This document shows positions 61,090 through 64,000 of a DNA stretch of 64,000 nt, one piece after another. Position 1 is the stretch's first letter. Every line of letters begins with the position of its first letter. The notes below the pieces were generated by a model, which was not told the origin of the DNA, searched no databases, and saw only the letters and a program-made list of their open reading frames with translations. A program made the translations under genes and the position numbers. Source of the stretch: Eunapius fragilis (taxonomy: Eukaryota; Porifera; Demospongiae; Spongillida; Spongillidae); assembly GCA_963681505.1 (NCBI GenBank), contig OY811973.1, positions 7,108,673-7,172,672 on the forward strand, read 5' to 3'.

Positions 61090-62110
61090 CAAAATTGTGT
61101 AGATGCTATCTCATCTCATGAAGAAATTAAAACCACTTGAAACAACTGTAGACATCCCTGATCCCAATTGGACACAGGCTCAACTCAGTCCCAGTATGGG
61201 AGGTTATGGTCTTCGTTCGTTATCAGGGCTTTCATCTCCTCTTTGGTTGCTTTGGGGTTTGGTAATCTTGATAACGCTCACTTGCAGCAGGCAGTTACCC
61301 GTTTCAACTCTCAGGTGTCTCCCCAGGATGCTATCACAATTGAGGCGATACTTGCTTCTCCTCCACCTCAAAGTAGCTTGTCTAAGTTGGTAGATGGGCT
61401 TGCTTTTCAATCTTTGCTGTCCTCCAGACTCCTCCTCCCAAGTTTATAAGGCACGTTTCCTTTCAGTTTAAGGCCCCTTTGCAGGTTCTTGGATATCTAC
61501 CATTCTCTCCCCAAGTTTGAACTTACATTTGGATTCAGCAGAATGTCAGATGGTGGCTTGGTCTAACACAGCAGGAGGTTTTGCCTGGACACGGTCCTTG
61601 ACCCCCTAGGACATCATGCAGTTTCTTGTAGGCATGGAGGTTTCGTGGTCACTCGGCACAACTTCCTGCGAGACATCCTGGCAGGATTCTATCATCGGGC
61701 TCACCTCTCTGTGAAGATCGGCTTGAGCAGAAAGAACATCAACTCTCGCCCAGCAGACATCCTTGTTCTGGGACAGAGGCCACCCTGCTGCTTTTGATGT
61801 CACCATCACCTCACCCCTTACCCCTGCAATCCTAAACATATCTAGTATCTATGAGGGAGCAGCTGGTCATGTTGCTGAAGCCAGGAAACACACCACCAAT
61901 GATGCTAGGTGCCAGGATTTGGGGTGGTTGTGCATTCCTCTAGCAGTGGAGACGTATGGCAATTGGGGGAAGGAGGCACGTACAGTTTTTAATCGTCTCG
62001 CATCTTTCCTTGCCTTTGGTCAGATCAACCATAAGTCAGGCCTTCTGTTGGAGATACATAGCTATGTAAATATGTCTCTCACGAGTGTAGGTATATAACA
62101 TAGGATAGAA
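61090..62110 (+). mobile_element. Degraded retrotransposon 3' end, orthologue of 31830
   Basis: The same series of remnants: MGGYGLRSL, QAVTRFNSQVSPQDAITIEA, RHN region, RPADIL, AAFDVTITSPLTP and IPLAVETYGNWG. It ends in an ATAATAATAA tail. Broken in several places. Confidence 0.6.
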
Positions 62111-62204
62111 TATTTTTAGTGACAATAATAATAATAATAATTCTGTATGAGCATTTATTCCATTCATGTATTGTCTTGTATATCTTGACTAATTAATAAT
62201 AATA

Positions 62205-62400
62205 ATTATGGCTGCTGGGGTGCCGAGGCCAGGGAAACTCCGTCCCGTCTTGCCACTCGTCTGGCCATACCTATGAGGTGTACCAAGTCCCAGGCCACTA
62301 CTTCCATTTATAGCAGACTCAGCCTCACTTTGGTGAGGTCCTCTGCAAGGGCTCTGCTGTCAAGAGCTGGACCTTCATTGGTCATCACTGGTTGACAGTA
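62205..62400 (+). mobile_element. Second retrotransposon 3' tip
   Basis: One frame reads WGAEARETPSRLATRLAIPM then SIYSRLSLTLVRSSARALLS, the extreme C-terminus of a related element, placed directly behind the previous tail. Confidence 0.5.
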
Positions 62401-62459
62401 GTTTTGTTTTTCCTTTGTTGTTTCGTGTATGTAAAAGTATACTTGTTAAGATAAATAAT

Positions 62460-62883
62460 AATAACTCCTGACCACAGCAACACACGTCCAGCAGACATCC
62501 TCATCCCTCACTGGTGCATGGGCAAGCCTGCGGCTCTGGACTTATCCGTCACTTCTCCGCTTAACCCACTTACCCTTCTGGAAGCGGGAGTGACGGCTGG
62601 TGCAGCAGCTAAGGCTACCGAGGAGAGAAAACTTAAAGCCAACATGGGCAAGTGTGCTGATTTGGGTTGGGTATGTGTCCCTGTTGTTGCGGAGTCCTAT
62701 GGGGCGTGGGGTTTGACGGCTAGGGATTTCTTTTCCAAACTTGGGTCCCGTTTGGCTACATCATTGGGAAAGTCAAAGTCAGTGGTCATCCATGAGCTGT
62801 ACGGGAGGTTGAGCATGAATCTGGTCAGGGCCAATGCCACCGCGATCCTGTCCAGGTCCATACTACCTCCTGAACGTCAGTAG
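62460..62883 (+). mobile_element. Retrotransposon nuclease-like C-terminal domain, well preserved
   Basis: An open frame reads TRPADILIPHWCMGKPAALD, LSVTSPLNPLTLLEAGVTAG, CADLGWVCVPVVAESYGAWG and LYGRLSMNLVRANATAILSR, then a stop. RPAD..D..V resembles a PD-(D/E)XK core. It is a 5'-truncated copy followed by an ATAATAATAAT tail. It has no counterpart in unit 2. Confidence 0.65.
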
Positions 62884-63049
62884 GCTAGCAACTTGTTTTT
62901 GTGCGTATCATGTGTCTGTGTGATGTATTTATATGCTTGTACTGTATCAATAATAAATAATAATAATAATGAACAATTAAAAAAATGAAACAAAATAACA
63001 TGAATATACAAAAACAACACTGATTAAATACAAAGTACAGCTCTACAGT

Positions 63050-63700
63050 ACATGAATTATCATAGAGAGGATAGCTGTAGCATTAGCCCTGACCAGGTTG
63101 AGATTCAGTCGGCCATAGATCTCATTAAGTACGATGGGCTTTGGCCGACACATGGAGGTGGCAAGTCTAGAGGTTACAGAGGAGATAATGGCAGTGGCTT
63201 CTTTTCCCCAAGCTCCATATGTTTCAACTACCGTAGGGACACATACCCATCCTAGATCTGAGCGCTTGGGGTCATTGGCGTGGTGCTTCCTAGACTCAGT
63301 GGCCTGGCAGCAGCTGTGGCCAACACTCCCGCTTCCAACAAATTAACAGGGTTTAGCGGTGAGGTGATGGACACATCTAATGCTGCTGTTGTGCCCAAAA
63401 ACCAGTTAGTTAGCTGGACCGGTCTTACTGTGGTCTCTACTTAGGTTGTTGCTGACTTCCACCTTAACCCCTATGTGAGCCCGACGACATGTCTCCACCA
63501 GGATGTCCCTAATCATGTTATGCCGAGTTACCACATCTCCACCATACTTGCAGGTAACTGCATGGTGGCCAAGGTGGTCAAGCGTACTACCTGGACAGCT
63601 CTGAAACATCAAGGCCAAGTAATAAAAAAATTCTCTGTGAGAAAGTTGGTATATAGGATTGGAAGGCAATAGTGGTCTAAAAAGGGAGGAAACAAGGGTC
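63050..63700 (-). mobile_element. Inverted retrotransposon 3' end facing the previous one
   Basis: The minus strand reads LDHLGHHAVTCKYGGDVVTR then HNMIRDILVETCRRAHIGVK, then AALDVSITSPLNPVNLLEAG, LGWVCVPTVVETYGAWGKEA and IYGRLNLNLVRANATAILS. Same domain order as the plus-strand copies; degraded. Its 3' end points toward 62883, so the two copies are convergent. The MITE at 63616 lies at its 5' side. Confidence 0.6.
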
Positions 63701-63884
63701 AAATTAAAAGGGAAATGTAATACTCCTATATCTCACCCATTTGTAGGACATTATGTTCGTGTGCAATATATAGGACTATTATATCTTCTCTTTTTATTAG
63801 TCCCTTGCTTCCTCCCTTTTAACACCACTGTTGGCTTCTCCTATATGTCACCAACTTTTTCATAGAGAATGTTTTTATTACCTG
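63616..63884. mobile_element. Foldback MITE of the 14014 family, full length
   Basis: The left end CAAGTAATAAAAAAATTCTC and right end GAGAATGTTTTTATTACCTG are inverted, with the inner TAGTGGTCTAAAAAGGGAGG / CCTCCCTTTTAACACCACT pair. It is more complete than 33446. Confidence 0.75.
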
Positions 63885-64000
63885 TTTTACAAGATTATTG
63901 TTTTCATAGAGGATTGGAAATCATTGGTCCCTTGGAAACATGCATAATGGTAGAGTCCAATACGACAGTCTGGCAATATTAATGGAACCAAAGAATTGGT

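Overview
The window looks like nuclear DNA of an invertebrate animal. The genes are split into small exons with GT-AG borders, the repeats are animal-type (hAT, non-LTR retrotransposons, foldback MITEs), and the recognisable proteins are animal ones: an ankyrin/coiled-coil/TKL-type kinase, transglutaminase and FAF2. Kinases of this architecture and the repeat load fit a demosponge best, but that is inference, not proof.

The main structure is a tandem array of large units, about 28.85 kb from start codon to start codon (29817 to 58669). Parts of three units are visible. Gene I (exons 3204-18366, 5' end not found) and gene II (29817-44949) are paralogues encoding ankyrin repeats, then a long heptad coiled coil, then a protein kinase. 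Gene III begins at 58669 and runs out of the window. All recognised exons of this family are phase 0 at both ends. Gene II carries an in-frame 921-bp duplication that gives it two kinase domains; in the second, the beta-3 lysine is methionine.

Downstream of each kinase gene lies a stretch of broken host genes. After gene I (19.4-24.2 kb) there are transglutaminase exons in scrambled order plus the last exon of FAF2. After gene II (46.9-55.6 kb) there are other transglutaminase core exons and most of a FAF2 gene with its middle missing and its last exon damaged. Neither unit holds a complete transglutaminase or FAF2, and the transglutaminase active-site cysteine exon was not found.

The rest is repeats. 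Minisatellites have units of 45, 33, 31, 26 (two unrelated), 32 and 59 bp. Copy number differs greatly between units (for example about 87 against about 10 for the 33-bp array). Several arrays have higher-order periods, and several contain or adjoin copies of exon/intron junctions. Foldback MITEs of at least six kinds, a hAT transposase piece and a LINE ORF1 (both in the first 2 kb), and degraded 3' ends of retrotransposons with a nuclease-like C-terminus fill introns and spacers. No tRNA, rRNA or CRISPR was seen. Very long poly-G/C runs and single-base shifts in or near homopolymers mean some breaks could be assembly or sequencing errors.
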